Shown here piece by piece: positions 1-13,009 of a DNA stretch of 64,000 nucleotides. Source of the DNA: Dreissena polymorpha (Eukaryota; Mollusca; Bivalvia; Myida; Dreissenidae). Location of the stretch: the NCBI RefSeq assembly GCF_020536995.1, contig NC_068366.1, positions 71,216,297 to 71,280,296 on the forward strand. The letters run 5' to 3'. The notes beneath the pieces are model-generated. The model worked only from the letters and a program-made list of their open reading frames with translations. It was not told the DNA's origin and did not search any database. The translations under genes and the position numbers were made by a program. Every line of letters begins with the position of its first letter. Position 1 is the first letter of the stretch.

Positions 1-299
1 TTCTCTATCACTTTTTACCAATATCGAAATGTGAATCTTTTGGTAATACTAATTTGTTCCCATTCAAATAGAAAACAATCAATCACAATCCACATTACAA
101 CTATATTCCTTTCAATGTTTTTAGTGCTGTAGCAATGGACATATTTAAATGGTATTAAATATAAATTTAACATGTTTATTTCATTTGTTTAATAATAACA
201 TTACTAAATTTAATATTGCACTGATTGTCTGAAAATTGCATTATTATTTTTATGTCTAAGTATAAATGAAATATTCAAACAAGTTTGCGGTTTGCATAG

Positions 300-1822
300 G
301 TTCATGTGTGTGTGCGAAAGGTCGCATTGGAGTAGATTGCCCGTTAAACTCGACCAAACCTCCACAAATGAAAGGAATCCCAGACGGAGGCGTGTGTGAC
401 TTACAAGAACGAGCAGTAGGAAAACGTCTGTGTTCGCTGACAATCTCATATTTGATAATCAGGTCAAATGCAGAATTGAGCCTCAAGAGGTACATATTTA
501 TCTTACTTTTTGATTATTTCAGCAACACTCATGTAAATTGATAATTTGCAGACGCGAGCTTCCTCTTTTCAAAATATGAACAAACTTGTAATCACTATTA
601 TACATATACATGTTTTACATCGCAGTATTTTGTTACCTCACCAGTGAGAATGTAATATTGGTATGCGTTATACTTATACGTACGGCGAGACTTTACTGTG
701 CTCTAAAATGAATATGACTGATTGAAACACAAGTGCATATGTTTTGTGTATTACAGAATGACTCAATAAATGAGTTGTTGCCTGAAGGTAATTACCAAGT
801 TGCAGGTGTTCGTCAGACATATATGGAGGTGTCTTGCCCATTTGAACAAAGCGAGGAACGCACTGTGAATGATGAAGCCGATATAGACGACATTGTAGAT
901 AAGATCTCCTTTAGTAACGACGGGGTCAACTTTAGCGAGGAAGACACGTTGATCGTGTATGATTCAGCTTGCGATATCTGTAGAAGGGTAGAAGGCTTTA
1001 TTGAATGCAGAACAGAGGTATATATTCAAAAGTATACAGTCATTAAGAGTTACTGAGCCTTTAACATGTTGGTAGATGAAACTTTATTAAAACTTGCTTA
1101 GCGTAGTTAATTACCGATATCACTACTATGAGGTTTTGTAAATTTAAATATTAATTTAGGGATATGAAGTAAACGTGCTACTGCTTATAAAGAACACTTA
1201 TCTTTCATTTTTGTAGAACGATTACTGCGTCACCAATGAAAAATGCTATGCTCTAGGCGACATATTTGGTTCCTACATTTTTGGTGAGACTGGCGAAGAA
1301 CCCGCTGCATGGCAACCCGGATTCGGTGCGTTTTGAAGTTTTACAATAAAAAACTATTTGTCGAAAATCTATACATATTTGTTTTATTACTTTAAGTTCA
1401 AACAGCATTTGTCTGTTACAGTATTATATTTAATTTTTGAATATGATGTTACCTAAATGATTACAGGCTTTTACCACATTGCGATATTTTAACCAGTATT
1501 TTAAGGAAACATTAATGGGGAATATAATTGTTAGATTTATTTTTACTGATTTATATTGTGTTTTGCAGAAGACTTCACCGAGTCTCCGGTTGAAGAGGAC
1601 TTCACCAAGTCTCCGGTTGAAGAGGACTTAACCGAGTATCCGGTTGAAGGACTCCGACATGTCTACGCGTTATTTGTGACATTTCTACGCGTTATTTGTA
1701 GACTGATTTCATATTACAACTATGTTTATTTTCATTGTTATAAAAATAATTTTATCCATTTATACAACCATATACTTCAAATAATAGCACATGTTAGTAG
1801 CATATTTTGTATAAGCACCTAA
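300..1822 (+). CDS. VWDE-like extracellular protein, last four exons (partial)
   Basis: Four exons with good splice sites can be read: 300-489 (acceptor GCATAG, donor GTACAT), 757-1017, 1217-1325 and 1569-1822 (TTTTGCAG acceptor, stop TAA). The phases join cleanly. Exon 1 has an EGF-like end (CVCAKGRIGVDC) followed by a KPPQMKGI..GVCDLQER stretch. Exon 2 contains ISFSNDGVNFSEE and VYDSACDIC. Exon 3 continues with C-rich NDYCVTNEKCYALGD. This order resembles von Willebrand factor D and EGF domain proteins (VWDE), which are secreted or cell-surface proteins; that assignment is from remembered family patterns. The last exon is unusual: three tandem copies of an EDFTESPVE unit, then a hydrophobic, aromatic tail that could be a membrane segment or simply read-out of non-coding sequence. 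In exon 1 the reading frame changes within the AAAA run at 421-424: the downstream 22 codons (TSVFADNLIF..) fit the family only after a one-base shift. This is either a real 1-bp loss, making a pseudogene, or an assembly error. The 5' part lies outside the window. Confidence 0.6.
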
Positions 1823-4800
1823 AAATATTTACTGAATAGCTTTCATTCAATGTGCCGTTTGTCTTTATGTAAAGAAAATTTTAACTATATTTAGTCACAT
1901 TATTCGAAACTCCACTTGTTCACTCTTAATACTGACAAAATAACAATAAAAAACAAACTCTTCTAGATTCAATATAAATGAAACGAACACGCCTATATTT
2001 TCTATAAACGACTGCAATGCTTGAAAGTATTTATAATTAGCTACATTTACGTTGTTGCTGTTCCTATAAACCAGTATATACCCTCTTATAAATATTTGTT
2101 ATCATTACTTTCGTTTTAATAACGTGCATAAAAAGTATTTTGGTAAATAGATCTATTTTAGTTATGTTATAAAATGTGTTCCTTCTTGTTACAATATTCT
2201 AAAAATATTCATCTAACGTGTGGAAATTGAGAAGTATCAGAATAATTACATTTTACTGTAAATCGCTTTTAAGATTTTGAAATAATGTATTCGAATGATC
2301 CACCCTGAGTTGAGATTAGAATACAATAAATTAATTGCATCGTGGTATTTCGTTTTTTATACATAGACAGTCAAATAAACCTGTAATTTCGTGTCGCCGC
2401 TTATGCCACAAATTATGCGTTTGCAATTTAAGACAATAACAGCGTGACTCCAATAAATGAGCATGAAGTTTTCCAACAACAGTGGATCAATTTAATTGTT
2501 CATAACATTATGATGTCCGGATAAATAATTAACGACACTTAAACACTATAGCAAGCTGATATTGTTTATACATCAATTAATTAACAATCTTAATGTGGCT
2601 AAATGATTGCAACAATAGAACGCTCAAGATACCCGAGACCAGAATGGATTGAACTGTTCTAAGCAGGTATAGTTGCGTGTGGGTATTACATTTGAAGTAT
2701 GGCCCCAGCGTCTGCCATTTATGACCCAGATTTTATTCAGGCCGAGACACTGTTTGAATTAAGGTTTGGGAAAGATTTAATAAAGATCGCGCAAGAAGGA
2801 TTGCTGATTGATAGATATTTTTAATTTTATCGAACATGAATCCACTAAATAGTTTTAAAAGTGTTATATTTTTATGAAATCGGCCGCTCTAAAATGTAAT
2901 TTAAGAAATATAATGGAAATGGCCCTGTCAAATGTCGGCCACGTTTTAAAATAACTAAACTGACTAAAAGCATGTGCATAGTCGGATGAGATATCATATA
3001 AGCACACTTTTCTGAGCAAGTTTTATGAACATTAAAAATTGTGTTTGTTAAAGAATGTTCGGAAATTTTAAATGAAGTCAAAGAAGGGAATCGCCCAAGC
3101 CCAATATTTCAAATAGTTTAACAGTGCCGAAATAATTCTATAAACTAATTTATATGTTAATATAATGTAACGTTTTGATCACGTTTCATTTGTTCGAGTT
3201 GTAAAGTCTTCACATCCTTTAAATAAACAGCAATATGAGGGAAACTTTGCAGCCCTCAAATTTCCACGGATAGGAATTATGTTAAAGTCGAGATATAATA
3301 TGAACATATGAACTGACAAGTTTTATGTAAATCGGACAAAATATAGGAATATAAGAGTGTTCACAAGGTTTCGCATAGCAAATACAAGGGAGGAACAGCT
3401 CTCGGACGGCGATGTTTTATAACTTATCTGAATAATTGTTAAAAGGTCGAGATATAATTTAACAACTTTTTTGGGACATTAAAGATGGCAATAAACGGTT
3501 ATTTTAGAGTGTTTACAGCTTTGTTGTCTTTTGACCTAGTCACCTTGTTGTTAATTCCCTTTGCAAGTAATTGAACTCGGTTGATAATTCATTTGGGAAA
3601 ACGATCTGAACGAATTCCATTAAAATTAGATTGTAAATGTGACCTCTATACTGTTTATGATGAATAACATGACAATTAACATTTTCGGTTACTACTTATG
3701 CAACGCTTACATTTTCCATAATGTCTTGTTTATTAATCAACGGATTTCGTAAACATGTGAAATATGACCTAATACTGTAAATCATATTGATATCCGCTAT
3801 TTGTTATTGGTAATTATTTAATACAAAGCTCATTAGGTACGAATCTAAATAATAATAAGTTATGTCGTTGTTTTTTCTTGTTTCAATTCAGCGTAATATA
3901 AGGATTGTCCTTATTTTATATATAATTTATGCCCCGTTCATTTTGCGGTAGTTTTCTATATCCGCAATAATTTATTGGAAATTTTAACGACGTCTTTTAT
4001 TAAAAAGGCGTCACGTGTTTGTGTGGTTGGCAACGTCTGATGGCCACCAGACGGACCTGCATTAAATTGTTAACATTTCTTTCGTTTTTAAATCGATGCA
4101 CTATTTGATGGATTATAAAAAATGAGCTATATCATTCTAAAGTATAAAAGTAACACATGACATTATCTTAAAACTTCAAAAAGTTAAAATGTGTTTCACA
4201 TTATATAACAATATCGTTTAATGATTTTAATGCAATCTTCACATAATGATTTTGATGCTATTTTAGCAGAACAATAACGATTCAACTCATTTGGTGCAAA
4301 CCAATTGGTGATTGAGTATTCTCTATTAATACCGGTGGCTTTGGTAATGTTATGAAAAGGTCGCTCCTACCAAAGTAAAGTTACGCCATAATCACAATTT
4401 TAGGTCTCATGATCATCACTGCGCTATGATAAATAATCAACTGTTGAGATCTTAATAATACTGGTGCTTTAAAGGAGCCTTTTCACGTTTTGGTAAATTG
4501 ACAAAATTGAAGAAAAGATAAGATTCGCGAATTTTCGTTTTAGTTATTATATTTGTGAGGAAACAGTTATACTGAATATTTACCATGCTCTTAATTAACC
4601 ATTATATGAATTGTTTGACGATTTAAAAACCTGAAAGTAATAAATCGTTGCAACGTGAAACGATTGAAAAACTTGGAGAGTTCTGTTGTTGTTGTTATAT
4701 TTTGTGTAACTACGAGGATTGCTTATATGAAGTATAAAATACAACGAAATCTGTATGAAGAAGAATGGCCGAATGGTCTACGTGGTAGAATTTTATTCCA

Positions 4801-5078
4801 GGACTCCAGGGGTCATTGGTTCGAACCCTGCTGAGTATTACATTTATTTATTTATTTATTTTTAATTTTATTCTTATTTTTTACTGGAGATTTTAAGATC
4901 CAATTTTTAAATTTGTCAATATAAAGCATTAAATGACAAACTTCAAAACATGCCAAAATCTGTGAAAAGGCCCCTTTAATGCCCTTCAATAATAGCAACA
5001 CATACAGATTAAACCAATGTCTAAACGGTTAGGAAATGAGATCAGAACGTGTAGTTATAGATATTTAATGAGGAGGAG
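1823..5078. other. Intergenic stretch between convergent host genes
   Basis: No coding exon could be supported here. AATAAA-type signals near 1946 and 2328 could end the VWDE-like gene. The only recognised object is the foldback element at 4473-4975, listed separately. The rest is AT-rich sequence with no clear structure. Confidence 0.5.
4473..4975 (+). mobile_element. piggyBac-like MITE with internal tRNA-like module, copy 1
   Basis: The element starts AGGAGCCTTTTCAC and ends GTGAAAAGGCCCCT, so its ends are inverted repeats. It is flanked by TTAA on both sides (4469-4472 and 4976-4979), the target duplication used by piggyBac transposases. It has no coding capacity. At about 4763-4836 it carries a tRNA-like segment with an A-box-like GGCCGAATGGTCTACGTGG and a B box GGTTCGAACCC. 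A second copy in the opposite orientation lies at 40787-41295 and shares both the ends and the tRNA-like module. Confidence 0.75.
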
Positions 5079-8000
5079 CTAACAACAGTCATCACCGTCC
5101 CACGTGCATCTTTCAATACACCGAACATAATACGGGCCATAATAGCTTCTCTTATGTTGCTCAATTCGCGTCCCGTAGGCCCGGTATAACAGAATGGAGA
5201 GCACCGATTGGTCGTACCGATGACACTCGCCGTACACGTTCCGGTATTCGCACGGAAAATGATCGTCCGGTAACCCATCCGGCATCATGCATCCTAGTGT
5301 CAAACCACACCCCACCCACGGTTTTATAATGTTGTTAACAACAAATTCTGTACGCTTGAAAATGCCGAAACCCGCCTGTATTTCCGGTAAAGATCGGTAT
5401 GCACATGGTTCCATGTTGAAGTACTTGAATGTACCCGGCAATGTCCGGCTAGCTACTCTGCCGTCGCCACCTGCAAAGGTGAGGCATTACTATAAATAAC
5501 TTTTTGAGTTTACGGTTAACGAGATTTTTTTTATTTCTTTAGAATCAGCGATGAAACCGTAGGTAAAGTTAGAAAATATGTTAGTACATCTGCATGGTAA
5601 TTACATATTTTTTATGTTTGGACAGCTGACATGAATTGTGTTTTTTTCCGTATACCTGAAATAATAGTATGTAGTCAAATATATTTTGTAATTTTAAATA
5701 TCATTATGCGTCCACATTCACCTGTACAGATAAGTCCCAGTCGATTGGCATCCTCGAATAATTCCGAAATATTTGTCTGCGTGAAGCGAATTGAAGAGTC
5801 CATCCAGACCACGAGCGGGTATTCTTTCAACACTGTCTGAAAGAGAACATATGACAATGAGCACATGTCGTAAAACACATATGATTGCGTTTATATCCTG
5901 CAACATATGACATTGAACACATATCATCAAACATATATGAGGGTGCATATTACCTTGAATAAATGTCAAAAGGGTCTTATAATTGAAAAAAATCGCATCA
6001 AACACGTCATTTGGACGTATATCGATAACGAGCAAATTCGTTTAATTGATATTCCTGGCCAAATAAATTGTGTTTATTGATGGGTATTATCCCTTGATAT
6101 ATGGTATTTAAACCTTATTAAGTGGAAGTTAATTGCTTTTTGCATTGCAATGCTCCTCGTCGATACACATACAGCCATGAATTTTCATGTTGAAAACTTG
6201 TGGCGTATCTGAGATATAGCCCTGAAAAATTACGCCATTCAACAACAACAAAGAGCAATGTCTCTTATTTAAGTAAGTAAAAGTTATTTGTTCTTATGCA
6301 GTTCGCTTCTCATCATTGATATCAATACACCCATGAAGTTTCATGTTTAAGTCGTGTATGGTATCTGAGATATAGCCCTGAAAGATTACATCATACAAAA
6401 ACGGGCTATAGCTCTTATTTAAAAAAAGTGTAGGGTTCTTGTGCGTGGCACTTCTCCTGTTTGATATATATACCAAGTGTACACACAAGAAGTTTCATGT
6501 TGATATTTTATATAGTTTCTGAGATATAGCCGTTATAAGTTTTGTTACAAAAGGACAAATTAACGGACGGACGGAAGGACGGAAAGACGGACGGACAACG
6601 CCAATTCTATATATCTCATACCATTTAAACAAACACATCCGCTAAAAGTATGCATATGTAAACGTGATTATATTATAAATTTAATTAGCATTTTATATAG
6701 AACGTGTAAAGAGGGGCATAATTATTGTAATGGTATGAAAGACGTACATATATCATACTTTTTATTTAAAATGATTCCCCAGATTTGCTATTTCCTAGTC
6801 GTACAGTACCGTTTAACAAGAACTAATTGTAAATGAAGACATATATTCATCGTCGGAACTTATATGTTTATATGCGACAACGTATTAAGAGCTGATCAAA
6901 ACATAGAGAAAAAAAAAACACGAAAACAAAGTTTAAACATTTTAGTACAGTTGTTGATAACAAAAGTTTCGTACATCTCTAAAATATGCTTCAATTAAAA
7001 GGTCAGTGAATGGAATTAATTTAAAGAATATAACGGGGTTTAACAATACAGCTGATGATATTTATCGTTCCTTTATTTTTGGTTATTCGTTACAGAAACA
7101 AATCACTCAAATGTAATGCTTGATTTCTGAAACAAACTTGTTTAACACTGTCATAATGTGTTTACATGTACATAATTTTCCAGTGCGAACATATTTATCG
7201 AGTTTTCGGATATTCCGTTATTAGCACACCAAACATTGCAACGTCGAAATCAACATAAATTGTTCATTTTCTGTGTGAACGTGAATCAGCATATATATCT
7301 AACCTACTAGGTTTTAGCTAGCATTAAACATTATCCGTAACCTTTTAGTATGAACTTTATATTCTATCTGAATCATTATTGGTCCAAATACTTTGCCTTT
7401 CAGCATTCACTGTTTAACGTACACGAAACGCGATTGGTTTAAACACGTAGCCTTTCAGGATGCACTATATATATCCTATCTTACTCGTTATTGGTTAAAA
7501 CACGTAGTCTTTCGGCATGTACTGAATACATGTATATTACCTGAATCGCTATCGGTTTAAACACGTAGCCTTTCGGAATCTTCACGTGGTCGGGGTATTT
7601 TTCAAACCGGAAATCTCTGATCTCTAACACGCAGAGGCGTTTCAACTGAAACGATATGGATTATTTATTTTAATGTCTGTGACAAGTGACAGTTGAAACA
7701 TATTTATAAAGATGCATGTAAGTTATTAACCGAGCCCGCAGGCAAAGGTCAAAGTATGTTACACATGTTTTATACCATGCGTAGCAGTTTATTGGTCGCA
7801 CTTTTTCTTTTCTTTCGTTTTTCTTATTCTTTTTCTGATCCACCAACTATTGGAAAATATAACAATATAATTGATTAGTATATGCATGGCAATCATTGAT
7901 TGCTTTCACGAATTATGGGCTTATTTTATCAATGTTAAACAATTGCACATGCTTGCATTGCCCAAAAGCTGTATTGCACGCACGCTTTTAGACTATAATC

Positions 8001-9163
8001 GAAAGGCGTAGAGATATCGTTGTTCCCACTGGTTTCTAAGCATACGCATGTTAAGAAAGACAAACAACATAATAGTAAATGAGCATTTGGAAGCATTTTG
8101 ATAATCTGGACATCTGCACGTTTGTGTAACTTTTCAAAACCACACTTTGGTCTGTTGCTTTGCATGTACCGGTTCCTGCATATTTTTCATATGTCGCAGG
8201 GTATAAAAAGTCAATTTGTGTTTTACGAGAATTCAGTACTCGAAAGTCGAATTAAAATGTTTATAAAATGTAAAAGAAAAAGTAATTGAATTTCGGCAAT
8301 ACACTTTTGTAAATAATGCAACAATATTGCATTAATGCAATAAAAAGTTATTCCACGCACAGATTTCTCGGCATACTAGAGAATGACATAAAAAGGTGAT
8401 GAAAATGGACATCACACTTCCCGGATTAAAGTCTTTGGCATAGTTCGAACAGATAATCAGGAAGGAAACATGTTCAGTACTTAGTGACATGTATTTATAT
8501 CGAATTCATAATCTTGTTTTGTTGGTCTTTTGCTCCTTGTCTTAACTTACCAATTTAATCTCTTCAAATGTCAGTCCTAGATTGTAGATGATCAGTTTTG
8601 CGTCTGGAATAACCTTGCGAACGAATCGCTTGAAGTTCTCCAGCATCTGAAGTGCCTCCTGGACGTGATCGGAGGACGCTGCGGAGACAAACACCGGTGT
8701 ATTGGGTCCGGCTGTTGCTTCTGAAAGCGGCTTGGGGAAGAGATCTTAAAAGGAAAAAAACATGGTGCTTTATTTTCTATTTACATTGACAGTCAGTATG
8801 GTATTTTTTAAATGTCGTTTAATGTTTAAAACTGTCACGAATATGTTATGTTAAACAATGACAGTGTAAATTTAAATTTCAAACAAAAATAATGTTTCAC
8901 CGGATGCAATTTTATACACACGTGTATTAATAGCGGTTGAATGTTTGCGCGTTTTTTCTCAAAAAGAGGTTCATTATAAATATGAAAGTAAAGACGGCGT
9001 ATGCGCAAATATAACGAGTTATAGTTTTCTTGATCCGTTCACAAAAAGTAGATACATAATTTACCGTCGATGTAAATCTGGATCTTTGAGTAATCGAACT
9101 CTTTATGTTTAGCGTCGTATATCGAGCTGTTGCATGGGTCATCATGGTGGATTGGTGGGAAGT
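5079..9163 (-). CDS. DUF1647-like secretory protein, five exons
   Basis: Minus-strand exons, in transcript order: 9163-9065, 8744-8551, 7645-7541, 5836-5722 and 5470-5079. All have AG acceptors and GT donors, compatible phases, and the last ends in TAG. About 300 residues are encoded. Recognisable blocks in order are FPPIHHDDPC, a stretch with KLIIYNLGLT, RDFRFEKYP..KGYVFKPIAIQ, VVWMDSSIRF, KPWVGCGLTLGC and CHRYDQSVLSI. The same order of blocks occurs in a large invertebrate family of single-pass secretory proteins of unknown function that I recall as DUF1647; a GT-A-like glycosyltransferase role (aspartate in WMDSS) is only a guess. The first exon here starts in phase 1, so upstream sequence is missing; the signal-anchor exon at 45243-45435 ends in the right phase. 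Exon 3 lies inside an inverted repeat and its 3' border is tandemly repeated downstream. No stops or shifts were seen in the five exons. Confidence 0.72.
6150..6620. repeat. Tandem-repeat element inside an intron
   Basis: Three diverged units of about 130-150 bp share CATGAAGTTTCATGTT.. and TATCTGAGATATAGCC. The array ends with an (ACGG)n run near 6560-6598. It resembles the tandem-repeat-bearing dispersed elements found elsewhere in the window and sits in an intron of the minus-strand gene. Confidence 0.55.
7370..7580 (-). repeat. Tandem copies of an exon 3' border and donor site
   Basis: The last ~40 bp of exon 3 (coding GYVFKPIAIQ) and its donor are followed, in the transcript direction, by three more diverged copies at roughly 75-80-bp spacing. 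Each has a version of TTTAAACACGTAGCCTTTC on the plus strand. The copies sit in the intron and give extra donor-like sites. Confidence 0.55.
7470..8421 (+). repeat. Inverted repeat IR1, left arm
   Basis: This arm is the reverse complement of about 11012-11940, at high identity by eye, for example over the sequence around 8100-8400. It contains exon 3 of the DUF1647-like gene. Exons 8551-8744 and 9065-9163 lie in the loop between the arms. Confidence 0.8.
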
Positions 9164-9861
9164 CTGCAAATTGAAATGTGTACCATTAGGCGTTACCGTT
9201 ATTTAAATGAAATTGTCTTTCTATGTCATTTTTATTTATTAGTGAAACTAATGCATACTTCCATTGTGAATACATACCGAAAATGTCATCTTTTTTTCTT
9301 TCTTTTGTAACTGTAATATTTTTGTGTGTGATATTTTCAAATTTGTTTTTTTTTCCAAATCAGAACTTCAAGCAAATGAAATTAGTCTTGAAATTTACTT
9401 TAATTATCAAGATAACTTTATATGTGTAGCCTATGTAATTTTCGTCATCTCTGGTTGCATTATATTATTGTAAATTGTTTCATACTTTATATGTACGTAT
9501 ATGCATGGTTTAAATAAAACTTGTTGGAAAAATAACTCATTATAATCTTTATATATGGTTTATAGTTTGTCGTTACTGTTTGTTTTGTTATGTTATTTTG
9601 CTATTTTCGTTCTGACTCCATATTTTCATACAATATTTAAAAAAGTTTTTACATTGGCGTGTTTTCCATCTTCATGATCTGAGGGTTACTTAATATTTTT
9701 ACATAAAAAGGGCAGTGATAACGAAGTGACAAGTCCAAAATGACAGAGGTATCATTATCTTTAGTAAATTTGGAATACGTTGATTGATCGGAAGGAGGCT
9801 TAGATGACGGACGCAAATAACGAACGAGTTTTCTTTAAATGTATTTAACATTTCGAGTGAT

Positions 9862-11011
9862 TTGAACCAACACAATTTCACTATTTTAAGTCACATAAGT
9901 GTTATACGTGCTATTGAGTGTGCCCATATACAGTCATTCATAAACGGATTAATAAAACAAATCAAAAATGTCAAAACATCAAAAAATAACAAAGACAAGG
10001 ACAAACAAAACAAGCAACAGAAGCACCATGCGCGAAGTATCGGTGAATTGGTGACGGGATCTCAAATGAACACACCATTGTCACATGCAGCGAATGCAGG
10101 GTGCATAGTAAGTACTATACATTCAAGCAACCCACAGTTAACTGTTCTAATGCTAAACACGAACTTGAAATATCAACTCCAAAATTTCAAAAACAATCAA
10201 AATTTTGTGACGGAACAAATGTATACGTACCCTGGGCATGAACTACAGCGACCGAACCATACAAACATGTACGTTTCGCATGTGATCCATCAGAAAAATA
10301 GCCCAACGCTCCAACTCTGTCAGGGGCCGACAGTTTTTCTCCAAACCAATATACCAGCAGTACACACAGAGTATCCGCATGCGCGCACAAACCAACATGA
10401 CAATGGCGCTTTGATTTCACTGATAAAACGATTAGATAATCGTCTCCAGTCCATTGAGAAGCATATGTCAAAACTTGACAAAATACAAAACAAACTGTCC
10501 CATGTAAATGCTGATGTGGTTGCCTTGCGTGGAGAAAATGCATCCATGAACTAACGTCTGAACGAAATAGAAGCATGTTGTCAGTCACTGAGTGACATTG
10601 CGGACGATTTCTATTCACATAAAATAAATACATCAAAAACACCATCTGAACTCACATTTGAAACAAATAAAAGAGAACAGAAAATGGCAATATTCAAAAT
10701 ATAAACACACAGATCCAGGACAATATAACTGACCTACGGTGGCGTAGAATGAGGGAACATTGTCTTCGTTGGGATGCCAGAAAACACGGGGAATAAGGAG
10801 CTACGCGACTCTTGTGAAACCACTCTGCGAAGCTTGCTTAGAAAATGATAAAAGTATTACAAAGAATGTTGGCATACATATCAATAACATTACGTCGATA
10901 CGTGTCCATCGTATCACCAGTGGTTCAAATTCTAAAAATCTACCCGTCCAATAGTAGCAAAATTTGAAAACTACAATGAACGTGAAAAGGTTCGAAGAGT
11001 GGGTATTCTCC
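9862..11011 (+). pseudogene. LINE ORF1 remnant
   Basis: An open frame at 9862-10554 codes for a protein ending in a coiled-coil-like segment (LIKRLDNRLQSIEKHMSKLDKI..). After a TAA stop, the homology continues through LRWRRMRE and VHRIT-like blocks in more than one frame to about 11000. The order coiled coil, then LRWRSMREN, then a block ending in RVHR is that of ORF1 proteins of mollusc L1/Tx1-like non-LTR retrotransposons. At least three disruptions are visible (stop near 10553, stop near 10702, frame change near 10765). It stops where the right arm of IR1 begins. Confidence 0.6.
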
Positions 11012-11940
11012 GACAAGTGTGATGTCCATTTTCATCATCTTTTTATGTCATTTTCTAGTATGCCGAGAAATCTGTGCGTGGAATTACTTTTTATTGCATT
11101 AATGCAATATTGTTGCATTATTTACAAAAGTGTATTGCCGAAATTCCATTACTTTTTCTTTTACATTTTATAAACATTTTAATTCGACTTTCGAGTACTG
11201 AATTCTCGTAAAACACAAATTGACTTTTATACCCTGCGACATATGAAAAAAATATGCAGGAACCGGTATATGCAAAACAACAGACCAAAGTGTGGTTTTG
11301 AAAAGTTACACAAACGTGCAGATGTCCAGATTATCAAAATGCTTCCAAATGCTCATTTATTGTTATGTTGTTTGTCTTTCTTAACATGCGTATGCTTAGA
11401 AACCAGTTGGAACAACGATATCTCTACGCCTTTCGGTTGTGGTCTAAAAGTGTGCGTTCAATACAGCTTTTGGGCAATGCAAGCATGTGCAATTGTTTAA
11501 CATTGATAAAACAAGCCCATAATTCGTAAAAGCATTCAATAATTGACATGCATATTCTGATCAATTGTATCGTTATATTTTCCAATAGTTGGTGGATCAG
11601 AAAAAATAAACAAAAAGTGCGACCAATAAACTGCTACGCATGGTATAAAACATGTGTTACATACGTTGACCTTTGCCTGCGGGCTCGGTTAAAAACTTGC
11701 ATGCATCTTTATAAATATGTTTCAACTGTCACTTGTCAAAGACATTAAAATAAATAATCCATATCGTTTCTGCGTGTTAGAGATCAGAGATTTCCGGTTT
11801 GAAAAATACCCCGAGCGCGTGAAGATTCTGAAAGGCTACGTGTTTAAACAGATAGCGATTCAGGTAATATACATGTATGCAGTACATGCCGAAAGACTAC
11901 GTGTTTAAATCAATAGCGAGTTAGATAGGATATATCTAAG
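11012..11940 (-). repeat. Inverted repeat IR1, right arm with decayed exon copy
   Basis: Reverse complement of 7470-8421. On the plus strand it carries a copy of DUF1647-like exon 3 at about 11767-11867 (RDFRFEKYPERVKILKGYVFKQ), with the GTAATATAC donor kept. The acceptor AG and the first codons are missing, so it is a pseudoexon. It is antisense to the host gene. Confidence 0.75.
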
Positions 11941-11944
11941 TATA

Positions 11945-12920
11945 TATCCAAGCAGATTGGACGATATTATTCGATAGTTATTGTCGAGCGTTCTTCACAA
12001 ATCGCCCATTTCAAAAAATGTAATTGCTTACTGAACACCAGATAAGTTTTACACAAAAAGATGTTCCTTAGAAAAAGCATGGTGTTTTCGCCAATATTTT
12101 AGTTCAAGTAATAAGCTAAACTACCAAATGTCAAGCACAAACACTGGCCAAAAAACAATATACACCCTGATCATTCGATCTGGGGGCATACGTAACATTT
12201 GATAGAATAATATAAACCCTATACAGACCACCTACGAAAGCAAACATATACATTGTCCAAAAGTCATTTAATGGTCCAAAAGTTATGTTATATGCTATAT
12301 AAACAATAGCAGTTATGAGAACCTTTGGTAAATCTGACATAAAAGCTGTAATTCAAAACATAACGATTCGTAAATAACAAAACACATCATAATACATTGA
12401 ATGAATGATACAAAGGTATGTTGCGATCGAAATGAATGATACATATAACAGCTCAACTGTTTTGTAAATGTTCATTTTTTGATGTTATTAGCTCGATTAA
12501 TTTGTACATACTTGGTCTTTGCATGAAATACAATGGAATAATTTTTGATCTTAGTTCCGTGTATAACTTACATTCAAGAATAAATTGAAACTCATCGTCG
12601 ATTTGTTTTGCAAACAGTACCATTTTTTAAATCTAACGTGATAGATGTAAGTCCAGCCCATCTGCCTGTTTTAATATTTAATCTATGTGATGACATAGTC
12701 CGTAGTTTTGATGAACTTAAAAGAAACTTTTTTACATGACATCTATCAAGACACGTTTTCAATTGAAAAACAGCGATATGTTTATAAAAATATGCCCTAG
12801 TATTACTTTGGAGCCTACTGTTCCTATGCTGCACGAACATGTCGCACAATATTTGCCTTACGACTGATATGAATATATTTTCATTTCCAACATCTTGGAA
12901 AAGACAAGTATCATAAAATC
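11945..12920 (-). repeat. Inverted repeat IR2, left arm with LINE ORF2 end
   Basis: Reverse complement of about 14917-16018. On the minus strand it contains broken LINE ORF2 C-terminal sequence (SSSKLRTMSSHRLNIKTGRW; DEFQFILECKLYTELRSK). It starts within a few bases of the end of IR1. Confidence 0.7.
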
Positions 12921-13009
12921 ACAAATAGCTTTTAATAACGACACATTTTGAATTGGATCTTACATAGTTAAAACTCCAGAAATAAAATTCTAAATATACG
13001 AATATACGA

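Noticed and set aside
7935-8165. Minus-strand 76-codon frame and its mirror at 11243-11500
   Set aside because: Both lie in the IR1 arms, within an intron of the host gene, and are open only because the arms are copies; no family resemblance.
12131-12340. 69-codon frame with hydrophobic segments, mirrored at 15615-15824
   Set aside because: It lies in 3' flank sequence of a LINE copy duplicated by IR2; no relatives recognised and no splice context.
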